This document shows positions 16,349-25,065 of a stretch of DNA of 64,000 bases, piece by piece. Both the position numbers and the translations under genes were made by a program. Positions within the stretch are counted from its first letter, which is position 1, and each line of letters begins with the position of its first letter. The DNA is from Sphingomonas_L flavalba_A (GTDB lineage: Bacteria > Pseudomonadota > Alphaproteobacteria > Sphingomonadales > Sphingomonadaceae), in assembly GCF_047553045.1 (NCBI RefSeq), contig NZ_CP180208.1, forward strand, positions 248,001 through 312,000, in the 5' to 3' direction. The notes under the pieces are model-generated. The model was not told where the DNA came from. It searched no databases and worked only from the letters and a program-made list of their open reading frames with translations.

Positions 16349-18520
16349 TCAGATCGCCGCGTGGGCCAGCGCCGCGAGCAGTAGTAGCGCAACGATGTTG
16401 GTGATCTTGATCATTGGGTTGACGGCGGGACCGGCGGTGTCCTTGTACGGATCGCCGACGGTATCGCCGGTGACCGCAGCCTTGTGGGCTTCGCTGCCCT
16501 TGCCGCCATGGTTGCCGTCCTCGATATACTTTTTGGCGTTGTCCCACGCCCCGCCGCCAGAGGTCATCGACACGGCGACGAACAGGCCGGAAACGATGAC
16601 ACCGAGCAGCAGCGCGCCGAGCGCGGCGAAACCTTCCGCCCGGCCGGCGACGGCACTGACCGCGAAAAACACGACCAGCGGCGCGAGTACCGGCAGCAGC
16701 GACGGCACGATCATCTCGCGGATCGCCGCCTTGGTGACGAGGTCGACGGTGCGCGCGTAGTTCGGCCGGCTGGTCCCTTCCATGATCCCCGGGTTATCGC
16801 GGAACTGGGCGCGAACCTCCTCAACCACCGATCCGGCGGCGCGGCCGACCGCGGTCATCCCCATGCCGCCGAACAGATAGGGCAGCAGCGCGCCGAGCAG
16901 CAGGCCGACGATCACATAGGGGTTGGACAGGGTGAAATCGACCGCGAGATCCGGGAAGAAGATGCCGAGGTCGGTGGTGTAGGCGCCGAACAGCACCAGC
17001 GCGGCAAGGCCGGCCGAACCGATCGCATAGCCCTTGGTCACTGCCTTGGTGGTATTGCCAACTGCGTCGAGCGCATCGGTGCGGTGGCGGACTTCGTCTT
17101 CCAGACCAGCCATTTCGGCTATGCCGCCGGCATTGTCGGTCACCGGGCCATAGGCGTCGAGCGCAACGACCATGCCGGCGAGTGCCAGCATCGAGGTGGC
17201 GGCGAAGGCGATGCCGATGACGCCGGCGATCTGGTAGGCGGCGATAACCGCGACGACGATGACCAGCGTCGGCAGTGCGGTCGATTCCAGGCTGATCGCC
17301 AGCCCCTGGATGACATTGGTGCCGTGGCCGGTTTCCGACGCCTTGGCGATCGAGCGGACCGGACGATAGCCGGTGCCGGTGTAGTATTCGGTGATCCAGA
17401 CCAGCAGGCCGGTGACGGCAAGGCCGATCATCATGCACCAGAACAGGCCCATGCCGGTCACGCCGCCGGCGATGCCGGTTGCGGTGGTCGTGTCGACCAG
17501 ACCGTCGGGGAAACCTTCGGTCGCGCTTTGCAGGAATTCGGCGCCGCCGATCACCTGATGCATGTCGCCGAGCGCGTACTGGGTGGCGAAGTAGATCGCC
17601 GGGACGGCGAGGATTACGGTGGCCCAGAAGCCCTTGTAGAGCGCGCCCATGATCGACTGGTTGCCGCCGAGGCGGACGAAATAGGTGCCGATGATCGAGG
17701 TGATGATGCAGACGCCGCCGACGAGCAACGGCAGCGCCATCAGCGCGGCGAGCTGGGCGGCGGAAGTCTGCACGAGCAGCGCGACCGACACCATGGTGAC
17801 GCCGAGGGTGACGACATAGGTTTCGAACAGGTCGGCGGCCATGCCGGCGCAATCGCCGACATTGTCGCCTACGTTATCGGCGATAACTGCCGGGTTGCGG
17901 GGGTCGTCCTCCGGAATCCCAGCCTCTACCTTGCCGACCAGATCGGCGCCGACATCGGCGGCCTTGGTGAAGATGCCGCCACCGAGGCGGGCGAAGATCG
18001 AGATCAGCGAGGCGCCGAAGGCGAGGGCGACAAGCGCGTCGATGACGATTCGGTCATTCGGAGAATTTCCGGCAATATCAGTAAGATACCAGTAGAATCC
18101 GGCGATGGCGAGCAGGCCGAGCCCGGCGACGAGCATGCCGGTGACCGCGCCGGAGCGGAAGGCGAGGGTGAGGCCGCCCTGCAGCGAGCCGCGTGCCGCC
18201 TCCGCCGTGCGGACGTTGGCGCGGACCGAGATGTTCATGCCGATGTAACCGGCGACACCGGAGAGCAGCGCGCCGATCACGAAGCCGGTGGCCGAGACCA
18301 TGCCGAGGAAAACAGCGACGATGACTGCAACAACAACACCAACGATCGCGATGGTACGATATTGACGGCCAAGATACGCCTTGGCCCCTTCCTGGATCGC
18401 ACCGGCGATCTCTTGCATCCTTTGATTGCCAGCCGATGCGGCGAGGATTTGCCGACTGGTAACGACGCCGTACAGCACCGCAATCACGCCACAAATCATG
18501 GCGAGTATGACCACTGTCAT
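16349..18520 (-). CDS. hppA: membrane-bound proton-translocating pyrophosphatase
   Basis: 723 residues with about 16 membrane helices, the normal size for a bacterial H+-PPase. Signature segments are present: DVGADLVGKVEAGIPEDDPR with the adjacent NVGDNVGD acidic motif (PPi-Mg binding), DAYGPVTDNAGGIAEM, and near the C-terminus GDTVGDPYKDTAGPAVNPMI. The GNTTKAVTKG stretch has Lys where K+-dependent enzymes have Ala, which predicts a K+-independent proton pump. It uses cytoplasmic pyrophosphate to energise the membrane. It stands alone on the minus strand with its own terminator. Confidence 0.97.
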   Translation of the reverse strand: MTVVILAMICGVIAVLYGVVTSRQILAASAGNQRMQEIAGAIQEGAKAYLGRQYRTIAIVGVVVAVIVAVFLGMVSATGFVIGALLSGVAGYIGMNISVRANVRTAEAARGSLQGGLTLAFRSGAVTGMLVAGLGLLAIAGFYWYLTDIAGNSPNDRIVIDALVALAFGASLISIFARLGGGIFTKAADVGADLVGKVEAGIPEDDPRNPAVIADNVGDNVGDCAGMAADLFETYVVTLGVTMVSVALLVQTSAAQLAALMALPLLVGGVCIITSIIGTYFVRLGGNQSIMGALYKGFWATVILAVPAIYFATQYALGDMHQVIGGAEFLQSATEGFPDGLVDTTTATGIAGGVTGMGLFWCMMIGLAVTGLLVWITEYYTGTGYRPVRSIAKASETGHGTNVIQGLAISLESTALPTLVIVVAVIAAYQIAGVIGIAFAATSMLALAGMVVALDAYGPVTDNAGGIAEMAGLEDEVRHRTDALDAVGNTTKAVTKGYAIGSAGLAALVLFGAYTTDLGIFFPDLAVDFTLSNPYVIVGLLLGALLPYLFGGMGMTAVGRAAGSVVEEVRAQFRDNPGIMEGTSRPNYARTVDLVTKAAIREMIVPSLLPVLAPLVVFFAVSAVAGRAEGFAALGALLLGVIVSGLFVAVSMTSGGGAWDNAKKYIEDGNHGGKGSEAHKAAVTGDTVGDPYKDTAGPAVNPMIKITNIVALLLLAALAHAAI

Positions 18521-18651
18521 CTATCAATCCTTCCCCTGCTCTCGACGCGTAGACCCGAGGGCGGCATCCGCGTCTTTTATGCCGTCATATGTATAGGGGC
18601 CGATTTTTCGATTTGACAAGCGAATGGCACGGCCGGGGTCGGCGGCGGGTG

Positions 18652-19542
18652 TCAGCCGTGCAGATAGCCGAGCCGGGCGGGAAGCGGCACTGGTTCGCCG
18701 CCATCGGTGAGCGCCAGTCCGCTGCCTGTCGCGAACCGGCCGATGCGGGTGGCGGCGACAGGGACGGCGCGGTCGGGCGCGAGAGCGAACAGCAATTGAT
18801 AATCGTCGCCAGCGGTGGCGGCGTCGCCGACGGCCAGCCCTTCCGCCCGTGCCACATCCGACAGCGGCACAGCGTCAAGGGCGAGGGTGAGGGCAAGGCC
18901 GCTCGCCGCCGCCATTCGCGCCGCATCGAGCAGCAAGCCGTCGGACACGTCCATCATCGCGCTGACATGCGGTGCGAGCGCGCGGCCATCGGCAAGGCGG
19001 GGGACCGGGCGGCGATAGGCGGCGATCGGCGCCGCAGGTTGGGTGCGGCCGGCGCGGAGCAGGGCGAGGCCAAGCCCGGCATCGCCGATCGTGCCGGTGA
19101 CGTAGAGCGCGTCGCCCGCCCGCGCCCCGGCACGCGACGGGGCGACGGTGGCACGACCGATCGCGGTCAGGCCGAAGCTGCGCGGCGCCCCGGCCGGCAT
19201 CGCCACCGTGTCGCCGCCGAGCAGCGGCAGGGCGAAATGCGCCAGCGCCGCGCCCAGCCCGTCGACGAAGGCGGCGTTCCACCCGGCGTCACCGCTTAGT
19301 CCGGCGCCGAGCAGGCAACCGACCGGTTCCGCCCCCTTGGCGGCCAGGTCCGACAGGTTGACCGCGACCAGTTTCCACGCAACGTCGGCGGGAGGGTCGT
19401 CGGCAAGGAAATGTACGCCGGCGACGATCATGTCGTGGGTCAGAACCAGATCGCCGAGCACCGCCGCGTCGTCGACAAGCCCACGTGCCGCCGGGTCGGT
19501 GGCGAGGGTGCGCAGCGCGGCGATGAAAGCGGCTTCGTTCAT
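18652..19542 (-). CDS. thiL: thiamine-monophosphate kinase
   Basis: 296 residues from the ATG at 19542 (MNEAAFIAALRTL). ThiL phosphorylates thiamine monophosphate to thiamine diphosphate. Visible family segments are LTHDMIVAGVHFLADDPPAD (metal/ATP site), AVNLSDLAAKGAEP, LLGGDTV and SAMMDVSDGLLLDAARM, plus AGDDYQLLFAL near the end. It lies 16 bp after nusB on the same strand, an arrangement common in alphaproteobacteria. Confidence 0.95.
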   Translation of the reverse strand: MNEAAFIAALRTLATDPAARGLVDDAAVLGDLVLTHDMIVAGVHFLADDPPADVAWKLVAVNLSDLAAKGAEPVGCLLGAGLSGDAGWNAAFVDGLGAALAHFALPLLGGDTVAMPAGAPRSFGLTAIGRATVAPSRAGARAGDALYVTGTIGDAGLGLALLRAGRTQPAAPIAAYRRPVPRLADGRALAPHVSAMMDVSDGLLLDAARMAAASGLALTLALDAVPLSDVARAEGLAVGDAATAGDDYQLLFALAPDRAVPVAATRIGRFATGSGLALTDGGEPVPLPARLGYLHG

Positions 19543-19558
19543 CGCCCGCCGCGCGCGG

Positions 19559-20011
19559 TCACGGCCGCGCCTGCTTCGCCACCGCGTCGAGCAGGCCGTT
19601 GACGAAGCTGGTTTCCCGCTTGTCGTAGAACGCATGGGCGACGTCGACATATTCGCTGATGACCGCGGCGACGGGAATGTCGGCGCGCGCGAGCAATTCA
19701 TAGGTGCCGGCGCGCAGTATCTGGCGCATCGGCCGGTCGAGTCGGTCGAGCGACCAGCCGGCGGCGAGGTGCGTGCCGATCAGCGTGTCGATTTCGTCGC
19801 GGCGAGCGATCGCGCCCTTGACCACATCGTCGAAGAAATCGACCTCCGCCTCGGCATATTCGACCTCTTCGATCGTCGCGCCGAGACGATGGTGGTGGAA
19901 TTCGTGGAGCAGCCGTGGCGGCTCGGTACCCTCCATCTCATGCTGGTAGAGGGCCTGGACGGCGGCGAGCCGCGCCGCCGATCGGGACTGGGAACGGTTG
20001 GATTTAGTCAT
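19559..20011 (-). CDS. nusB: transcription antitermination protein NusB
   Basis: 150 residues from the ATG at 20011. It is an all-helical protein that with NusE/S10 binds boxA RNA for rRNA antitermination. ARLAAVQALYQHEMEG at the N-terminus and RAGTYELLARADIPVAAVI with VNGLLDAVAKQ at the C-terminus are diagnostic. It sits between hisD (107-bp gap) and thiL. An upstream in-frame extension exists but is not conserved with the family start. Confidence 0.95.
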   Translation of the reverse strand: MTKSNRSQSRSAARLAAVQALYQHEMEGTEPPRLLHEFHHHRLGATIEEVEYAEAEVDFFDDVVKGAIARRDEIDTLIGTHLAAGWSLDRLDRPMRQILRAGTYELLARADIPVAAVISEYVDVAHAFYDKRETSFVNGLLDAVAKQARP

Positions 20012-20118
20012 ACTGCGCGTCCCCCTAGAGCCTTTTCGCGGCAGATGGAATTGCGCGTCCCGCTTTCGTGAGAGCCGGGTGGGGGTGTGCGGCAATTGTG
20101 GGGGAAGATGTCCGGCGG

Positions 20119-21411
20119 TCAGCCGTCCAGCCGGGCGGCGACCGAGGCGGCATGGGCCGGCAACCCTTCCGCTTCGGCCAGCGCCACCGCCGCCGGGCCG
20201 ATTGCGGCGAGTGCGGCGGAATCGCAGGACAGGAAGCTGGTCCGCTTCATGAAATCGGTGACTGACAGGCCGGAGGAGAAACGCGCGCGCCGCCCGGTCG
20301 GCAGTACATGGTTCGGCCCGCCGACATAGTCGCCGACCGCTTCCGGCGTGTAGCGGCCGAGGAAAATCGACCCGGCATGGCGGACGGCGTCGAACAGCGG
20401 AGCCGGGTCAGCGACGGCCAGTTCCAGATGTTCCGGCGCCAGCCGGTCGACCAGCGGCGCCGCGTCGATCAGCCGTTCGACGACGATGATCGCGCCGTTG
20501 GCCTGCCAGCTGGCCCGTGCGGTCGCTTCGGTGGCGAGGGTAGGCAGGCGGCGTTCGACCGCCGCCGCCACCGCATCGGCGAAGCCGGCGGCGTCGGTGA
20601 ACAGGATCGATTGGCTGGTCGGGTCGTGTTCGGCCTGGCTCAGCAGGTCGGCGGCGATCCAATCCGGATCGTTATCCGCATCGGCGACGACGACAATTTC
20701 GCTTGGCCCGGCGACCATGTCGATGCCGACGACGCCGAAAAGCTGGCGCTTCGCCTCTGCCACCCAGGCGTTACCCGGACCGGTGATGACGTCGACCGGC
20801 GCGATGCGCGCGGTGCCGTAGGCGAGGGCGGCGATCGCCTGGGCGCCGCCGATCCGCCAGATTTCGTCAATACTGGCGATTTCCGCCGCGGCGAGGACCA
20901 GCGGATTGAGCGCCCCGTCCGGTGCCGGCGTGACCATCGCCAGCCGCGCGACCCCGGCGACCCGCGCCGGTATGGCGTTCATCAGCAGCGAACTGGGATA
21001 GGCGGCGCGGCCGCCCGGCACATACAGCCCGGCGGCATCGACCGGGCGCCAGCGCGCGCCGAGGCGGACGCCGGCGGCGTCGACCGAATCGCTATCCGCC
21101 GGCTTTTGCGCGGCGTGGTAGGCGGCGATGCGCTGGGCGGCGAGATCGAGCGCGCGGCGCAGGTCCGGCGACAGGCCGTCGAGCGCGGCGCGGCGCTCCG
21201 CAGCGGGCACGGTCCAGCCCGCTGTGTCCGGATCGAAACGGTCGAAGCGGCGGGTATAGTCGGCAACCGCTGCGTCGCCATTGGCGCGGACCGCAGCGAT
21301 GATCGCCGCGACATCGCGGGAGACATCGGCATCCGCTTCGCGCCGGGCGTTGACCAGCGCGGTGAAGGCGGCCGCGAAATCCGAGGCGGTGGCGGTGAGG
21401 CGCTGGGTCAT
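20119..21411 (-). CDS. hisD: histidinol dehydrogenase
   Basis: 430 residues, the usual size. HisD oxidises L-histidinol to L-histidine in two NAD-dependent steps with a zinc ion. Family landmarks are the YVPGGRAAYPSSLLMN loop, the GPGNAWVAEAKRQLFG segment, MVAGPSEIVVVAD, LLSQAEHDP (zinc-site His) and GPNHVLPTGRRARF near the C-terminus. It is downstream of hisG in the same direction but separated by a 280-bp repeat-filled gap. Confidence 0.97.
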   Translation of the reverse strand: MTQRLTATASDFAAAFTALVNARREADADVSRDVAAIIAAVRANGDAAVADYTRRFDRFDPDTAGWTVPAAERRAALDGLSPDLRRALDLAAQRIAAYHAAQKPADSDSVDAAGVRLGARWRPVDAAGLYVPGGRAAYPSSLLMNAIPARVAGVARLAMVTPAPDGALNPLVLAAAEIASIDEIWRIGGAQAIAALAYGTARIAPVDVITGPGNAWVAEAKRQLFGVVGIDMVAGPSEIVVVADADNDPDWIAADLLSQAEHDPTSQSILFTDAAGFADAVAAAVERRLPTLATEATARASWQANGAIIVVERLIDAAPLVDRLAPEHLELAVADPAPLFDAVRHAGSIFLGRYTPEAVGDYVGGPNHVLPTGRRARFSSGLSVTDFMKRTSFLSCDSAALAAIGPAAVALAEAEGLPAHAASVAARLDG

Positions 21412-21442
21412 GGGCGGGCGCGGTTGGGCTGGAGCGTGGTGG

Positions 21443-21470
21443 GTCCCTCGACTTCGCTCGGGATGGACGG
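21443..21470 (+). repeat. intergenic palindromic repeat, copy A
   Basis: A 28-bp element beginning GTCCCTCGAC and ending CTCGGGATGGACGG, containing the imperfect inverted pair CCCTCGA / CTCGGGA. It is nearly identical to copies B and C nearby. Short elements of this kind occur dispersed in sphingomonad genomes (known from general experience, not checked here). Confidence 0.75.
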
Positions 21471-21499
21471 AGATGTGGGGGTGTTGGTGGGGGTGGCGT

Positions 21500-21527
21500 G
21501 TCCCTTGGCTGCGGTCGGGATGCGCGG
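21500..21527 (+). repeat. intergenic palindromic repeat, degenerate copy
   Basis: Starts GTCCCTTGGC and ends GTCGGGATGCGCGG, matching copies A and B at about 23 of 28 positions. It is flanked on both sides by GT-rich stretches of the type GGGGGTGTTGGTGG, which also recur. Confidence 0.55.
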
Positions 21528-21566
21528 GGGTGTTGGGGTGTTGGTGGAGCGGCGGCGGGATTGTGC

Positions 21567-21594
21567 GTCCCTCGACTGCGCTCGGGATGGACGG
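21567..21594 (+). repeat. intergenic palindromic repeat, copy B
   Basis: Begins GTCCCTCGAC and ends CTCGGGATGGACGG, one base different from copy A (TGC for TTC in the middle). Direct orientation with copy A. Confidence 0.75.
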
Positions 21595-21651
21595 GTTTGG
21601 AAGAAGGCTGTGCTATTCCGGGCGACGGAAGGGGCAGGGCCGGGCACCGTC

Positions 21652-21679
21652 CCGTCCATCCCGAGCGTAGTCGAGGGGC
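21652..21679 (-). repeat. intergenic palindromic repeat, copy C (inverted)
   Basis: CCGTCCATCCCGAG...TCGAGGGGC is the reverse complement of the same 28-bp element. Copies B and C can pair over most of their length, giving a large potential stem with about 57 bp between them, just downstream of hisG (transcribed leftward) and upstream of hisD. Confidence 0.75.
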
Positions 21680-21691
21680 GCACGAGGGGGG

Positions 21692-22339
21692 TCATGCCGC
21701 TGCCTTGCGGAACGCCTCGACCAGCGGTGCCACCTCGGCCGCGCGCAGCTTGAACGCGGCACGGTTGACGATCAGGCGGGCGGAGACTTCGGCGATCACC
21801 TCCACTTCGACCAGCCCGTTCTCCTTCAGCGTGCGGCCGGACGAGACGAGGTCGACGATACGGGAAGCGAGGCCGAGGGTGGGGGCGAGTTCCATCGCGC
21901 CGTTCAGCTTGACGCATTCGGCCTGGATGCCCTGCGCCTCGAAATGGCGGGCGGTCAGATGCGGGTATTTGGTGGCGATGCGGACGTGGCTGCGTTCGCG
22001 CTGTTCCGTCGCGGCGAGGCCGACCGGTTCGGCGATCGAGATGCGGCAGCGGCCGATGCCCAGATCGACCGGCGCGTAAAGTTCCGAATAGTCGAATTCG
22101 AGCAGCACGTCGGAACCGACGACGCCGATCTGCGCCGCGCCGTGGGCGACAAAGGTCGCGACGTCGAACGCGCGGACCCGGATCAGCGAAATCGTCGGAT
22201 GGTTGGTCGAGAAACGCAGCGCCCGGCTGTCGGGATCGGCGAAGGCGGCTTCCGGCTCTATCCCGACCTGGGCGAGCAGCGGCAGCGCTTCGTCAAGGAT
22301 GCGGCCCTTCGGCACGGCGATGATCAGTGGCGCGGACAT
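21692..22339 (-). CDS. hisG: ATP phosphoribosyltransferase, short form
   Basis: 215 residues, i.e. the short HisG form without the C-terminal regulatory domain. It catalyses the first step of histidine synthesis, joining ATP and PRPP. Recognisable parts are IAVPKGRILDEALPLL, AAQIGVVGSDVL and the PRPP-type loop in the DLVSSGRTLKENGLVE segment. Short HisG normally needs HisZ as a regulatory partner; no hisZ is in this window. It precedes hisD on the same strand across a repeat cluster. Confidence 0.95.
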   Translation of the reverse strand: MSAPLIIAVPKGRILDEALPLLAQVGIEPEAAFADPDSRALRFSTNHPTISLIRVRAFDVATFVAHGAAQIGVVGSDVLLEFDYSELYAPVDLGIGRCRISIAEPVGLAATEQRERSHVRIATKYPHLTARHFEAQGIQAECVKLNGAMELAPTLGLASRIVDLVSSGRTLKENGLVEVEVIAEVSARLIVNRAAFKLRAAEVAPLVEAFRKAAA

Positions 22340-22393
22340 GGCCGCGCGGCTTTACGGGCAGCGCGGGGCGAGGGCAACCGGGTGCGCGCCACC

Positions 22394-23296
22394 TCAGGCG
22401 GCGGGGCGGGCCGAAAGAAAGGCGCGGATCGCGCGGTTGACCGGTTCCGGGGCTTCCCAGGTCAGGAAATGGCCGGCGTCGACACGGACCAGCGTCAGAT
22501 CGTCGACCAGCCCGTCCAGCCCCTCCAGCTGACAGGGGAGCAAGGCGGCGTCGCGAGTGCCCCAGACGACCAGCGTCGGCACCGTTACCGGCGGGAACGG
22601 CGCGTCGATAAACGCCGGGCGCTCGACCGTTTCATCCGGCGCCGGCACGACGACGGCCGCGGCGCGGTACCAGTTGAGCATGCCGGTCAGCGCCCCCGGC
22701 TGGCCCCATTCGGCGAGGTAGGCGGCGCGGTCTTCGGCGGCGATGCGGGTGAGGTCGGCATGGTTGCGGAAGCTGGTGTCGAAGAAGGTGCCGAGGCCCA
22801 TCGCGGTGATCGCCGCCTCCATGCCCGGATCGCGAAAGGCGCGGATATACTGGCTGGCGGCACGCTGGGCGGGATCGTCGATCAGCGTGCGCTGGAAGAT
22901 CAGCGGGTGTGGGGCATTGAGGATGACGAGGCGGGCGATGCGGTCCGGTCGGGCAAGTGCCGCCGCCCAGGCGACCGCGCCGCCCCAGTCGTGGCCGACA
23001 AGGGTGAAGCGGTCGATGCCGAGCGTATCGGCAAGGGCGAGCAGATCGGCGATCGGCTGGGCGGTATGATAGGCGTCGACCGCCTCGGGCTTCGACGAGC
23101 CGGCGAAGCCGCGCTGGTCCGGCGCGACGACGAAATGGTCGCGGGCCAGTTCCGTCATCTGGTGGCGCCAGGTGCGCGCCGATTCAGGGAAACCGTGCAG
23201 GAAGATCAGCGCGGCGCCGTCCTCCGGCCCGCCGAGAGTGACGTCCAGCGTCACGCCGGTGGGGAGGGGAATGCGCCTGCGTTCGAGATCGATCAT
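22394..23296 (-). CDS. alpha/beta hydrolase, epoxide hydrolase / dehalogenase-like
   Basis: 300 residues with the alpha/beta hydrolase fold. The oxyanion-hole motif is FLHGFPESARTW, the nucleophile elbow VGHDWGGAVAW has Asp as nucleophile, and the late His is in DAGHFLTWEAPEPV. Asp at the elbow and the HGFPE signature are typical of soluble epoxide hydrolases and haloacetate dehalogenases, which hydrolyse through an ester intermediate. Substrate is unknown. The gene is 54 bp from hisG and 64 bp from pirin. Confidence 0.85.
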   Translation of the reverse strand: MIDLERRRIPLPTGVTLDVTLGGPEDGAALIFLHGFPESARTWRHQMTELARDHFVVAPDQRGFAGSSKPEAVDAYHTAQPIADLLALADTLGIDRFTLVGHDWGGAVAWAAALARPDRIARLVILNAPHPLIFQRTLIDDPAQRAASQYIRAFRDPGMEAAITAMGLGTFFDTSFRNHADLTRIAAEDRAAYLAEWGQPGALTGMLNWYRAAAVVVPAPDETVERPAFIDAPFPPVTVPTLVVWGTRDAALLPCQLEGLDGLVDDLTLVRVDAGHFLTWEAPEPVNRAIRAFLSARPAA

Positions 23297-23360
23297 GCGG
23301 ACGGTCCTTTCCCGGCGGCTGAGCTACGCGATCATGCGACCGGTTTACGCAAACGGCAAG

Positions 23361-24260
23361 TCAGGGATAGCTGACCGTTTTCGGCACTTCCGGGATCGGG
23401 ATGAATTCCTTGTCGTCGCCCGGCACCGTCGGGAAGCGGCCGGCTTTCCAGTCTTCCTTCGCCTGGTTGATCCGATCACGATCCGACGAGACGAAGTTCC
23501 ACCAGACGTGGCGCGGGGTGGCGAACGCTTCCCCGCCGCACAGCATGACCCGGCCGCCCTGTTCCGAGCGCAGCGTCGCGGCGGCGCCGGGGCGCAGCAC
23601 GTACATCGTCTGCGGCTCCAGCGGCTGGCCGTCGAGGCTGGCATCGCCAAGCGCGACGTAGAGCGCGCGCTCGTCGGCGCCGGCGTCGATCGGGATGGTG
23701 CCGCCGGGGGCGAGCAGGATGTCGGCGTAGATCGTCTCCGCATGGCAGGTGGTCGTAGCCGTCTGGCCCCACAGCGTGCCCATGATGACCCGCGCCGACA
23801 CGCCGTCGTCTTCGACCAGCGGCAGATCATCCGCCGCGACATGTTCGAAGGCAGGGGCGATCTCTTCCTTGCCGTCGGGCAAGGCGAGCCAGGTCTGGAT
23901 TCCGGAGAGGTCCGGTCCGATGGCGCGCTCTGCGGACGGAGAGCGTTCGGAATGGACGATGCCGGTGCCGGCGGTCATCAGGTTGACCGCGCCCGGCGTG
24001 ATCGTCGCGAAGGTGCCGAGCGAATCGCGGTGGTCGATCGCGCCGTCGAACAGGTAGGTGACGGTTGCCAGGTTGATATGCGGATGGGGGCGGACGTCGA
24101 TGCCCTCGCCGACCGGGAAGCTGGCCGGGCCCATCTGGTCGAAGAACACGAACGGGCCGACCATTGTGCGCGGCCGCGACGGCAGGGTGCGGTGGACCTT
24201 GAACCCGCCAAGGTCGTGGCTGGTCGGCGTTATGGTCTGGATGACGATGTCTTCAACCAC
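23361..24260 (-). CDS. pirin family protein
   Basis: 299 residues from a GTG at 24260, chosen for the GGAG eight bases upstream and because it overlaps the Nudix stop by 8 bp. The N-terminal pirin cupin is clear: VGPFVFFDQMGPA, RPHPHINLATVTYLFDG (metal-binding His residues), and GTGIVHSERSP. The C-terminal cupin contains LAPGGTIPIDAG and GRVMLCGGEAF. Bacterial pirins bind iron and act as quercetinase-like dioxygenases or regulators; the role here is unknown. Confidence 0.9.
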   Translation of the reverse strand: MVEDIVIQTITPTSHDLGGFKVHRTLPSRPRTMVGPFVFFDQMGPASFPVGEGIDVRPHPHINLATVTYLFDGAIDHRDSLGTFATITPGAVNLMTAGTGIVHSERSPSAERAIGPDLSGIQTWLALPDGKEEIAPAFEHVAADDLPLVEDDGVSARVIMGTLWGQTATTTCHAETIYADILLAPGGTIPIDAGADERALYVALGDASLDGQPLEPQTMYVLRPGAAATLRSEQGGRVMLCGGEAFATPRHVWWNFVSSDRDRINQAKEDWKAGRFPTVPGDDKEFIPIPEVPKTVSYP

Positions 24261-24735
24261 GGTCTGAACTCCATTCTCGTGCGTCCCAGCCCGGCGCCAC
24301 GGCGTCGAGCATAGCAACGATATCGGCCGGGAAAACCGGCTCAGTGGGGGCGGCCAGTTCGGCGCGGGTCCACCAGTGCAGCCCGGTCATCACCCGAAGC
24401 TCCAGCGGCGTCAACGCTGCCCGGCTGATCGTCCGGTCCGGCACGCGCAGCAGATAGTAGCGTTCGTCGGCGACCACCGGCTCGCCTTCGACGGTGGTGA
24501 AGCGGGCGCGGCGGCGCGCCACTTCCGGTCCCGGATCGAGGCTGAGGCCGGTTTCCTCGAACAGTTCGCGGCGGGCGGCGGTGGCGTGGTCCTCGCCCGG
24601 GTCGAGCGCGCCGCCCGGCGTCGCCCAGAACGGCGCCATCGCGATTTCCGGCACGAAACGGAACAGCAGCACCGACCCGGCCGGATCGACCATCAGGATC
24701 CGGGCCGCAGGACGTTCGCGCAGCGGCGCGGTCAC
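24253..24735 (-). CDS. Nudix hydrolase
   Basis: 160 residues with one complete Nudix box, GX5EX7REUXEEXGU, running from the Gly of GGALDPGE through RELFEETGL. The preceding FWATPGG is typical of the family. Nudix enzymes cleave nucleoside diphosphates linked to another moiety; no subtype motif is evident. The start overlaps the bolA stop by 4 bp, and the end overlaps the pirin start, so bolA, nudix and pirin form one operon. Confidence 0.9.
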   Translation of the reverse strand: MTAPLRERPAARILMVDPAGSVLLFRFVPEIAMAPFWATPGGALDPGEDHATAARRELFEETGLSLDPGPEVARRRARFTTVEGEPVVADERYYLLRVPDRTISRAALTPLELRVMTGLHWWTRAELAAPTEPVFPADIVAMLDAVAPGWDAREWSSDRG

Positions 24736-25025
24736 AACCCCGCTTCCGCCGGGGTGCGGACCGCCATGGTCAGCGCGTGGACCCGGTCGGCGAGCAGATC
24801 GGCGAGGGCGCGGTTGACCATGCGTTGCCGTTCAACCCGGCCGAGGCCGGCGAAGGCGGCGCTGACCAGTTCGACCGAAAAATGCGATTCGCCGCGCGGA
24901 TCGTGCCCGGCATGGCCGTGATGTTTGGCGCTGTCGTCGGTGACGACAAGGTGGACGGGGGCGAAGGCCGTGGTCAGCCGGGCGACGATCTCCGTCGCGA
25001 CCGGCCCTCTCGATTGATCGGGCAT
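24732..25025 (-). CDS. BolA family protein
   Basis: 97 residues with the BolA fold: a leading helix, LVVTDDSAKHHGHAGHDPRGESHFSVELVS split over the conserved His-rich loop, then RQRMVNRALADLL and HALTMAVRTPAEAG. BolA proteins pair with monothiol glutaredoxins in iron-sulfur handling and some act as regulators. It is divergent from a J-domain gene with a 40-bp gap, so the two promoters must overlap. Confidence 0.93.
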   Translation of the reverse strand: MPDQSRGPVATEIVARLTTAFAPVHLVVTDDSAKHHGHAGHDPRGESHFSVELVSAAFAGLGRVERQRMVNRALADLLADRVHALTMAVRTPAEAGL

Positions 25026-25065
25026 CGGCCATATATAGGAGGTTTTTCGAGTACGGGGAGCCGGT

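Noticed and set aside
16484..18616. A 710-codon plus-strand frame opposite hppA
   Set aside because: Antisense to the pyrophosphatase; composition dominated by Arg, Asp and Gly with no motif.
21412..21691. The repeat cluster as a CRISPR array
   Set aside because: Copies are palindromic, in both orientations, unevenly spaced, and the spacers themselves repeat; there are no cas genes.
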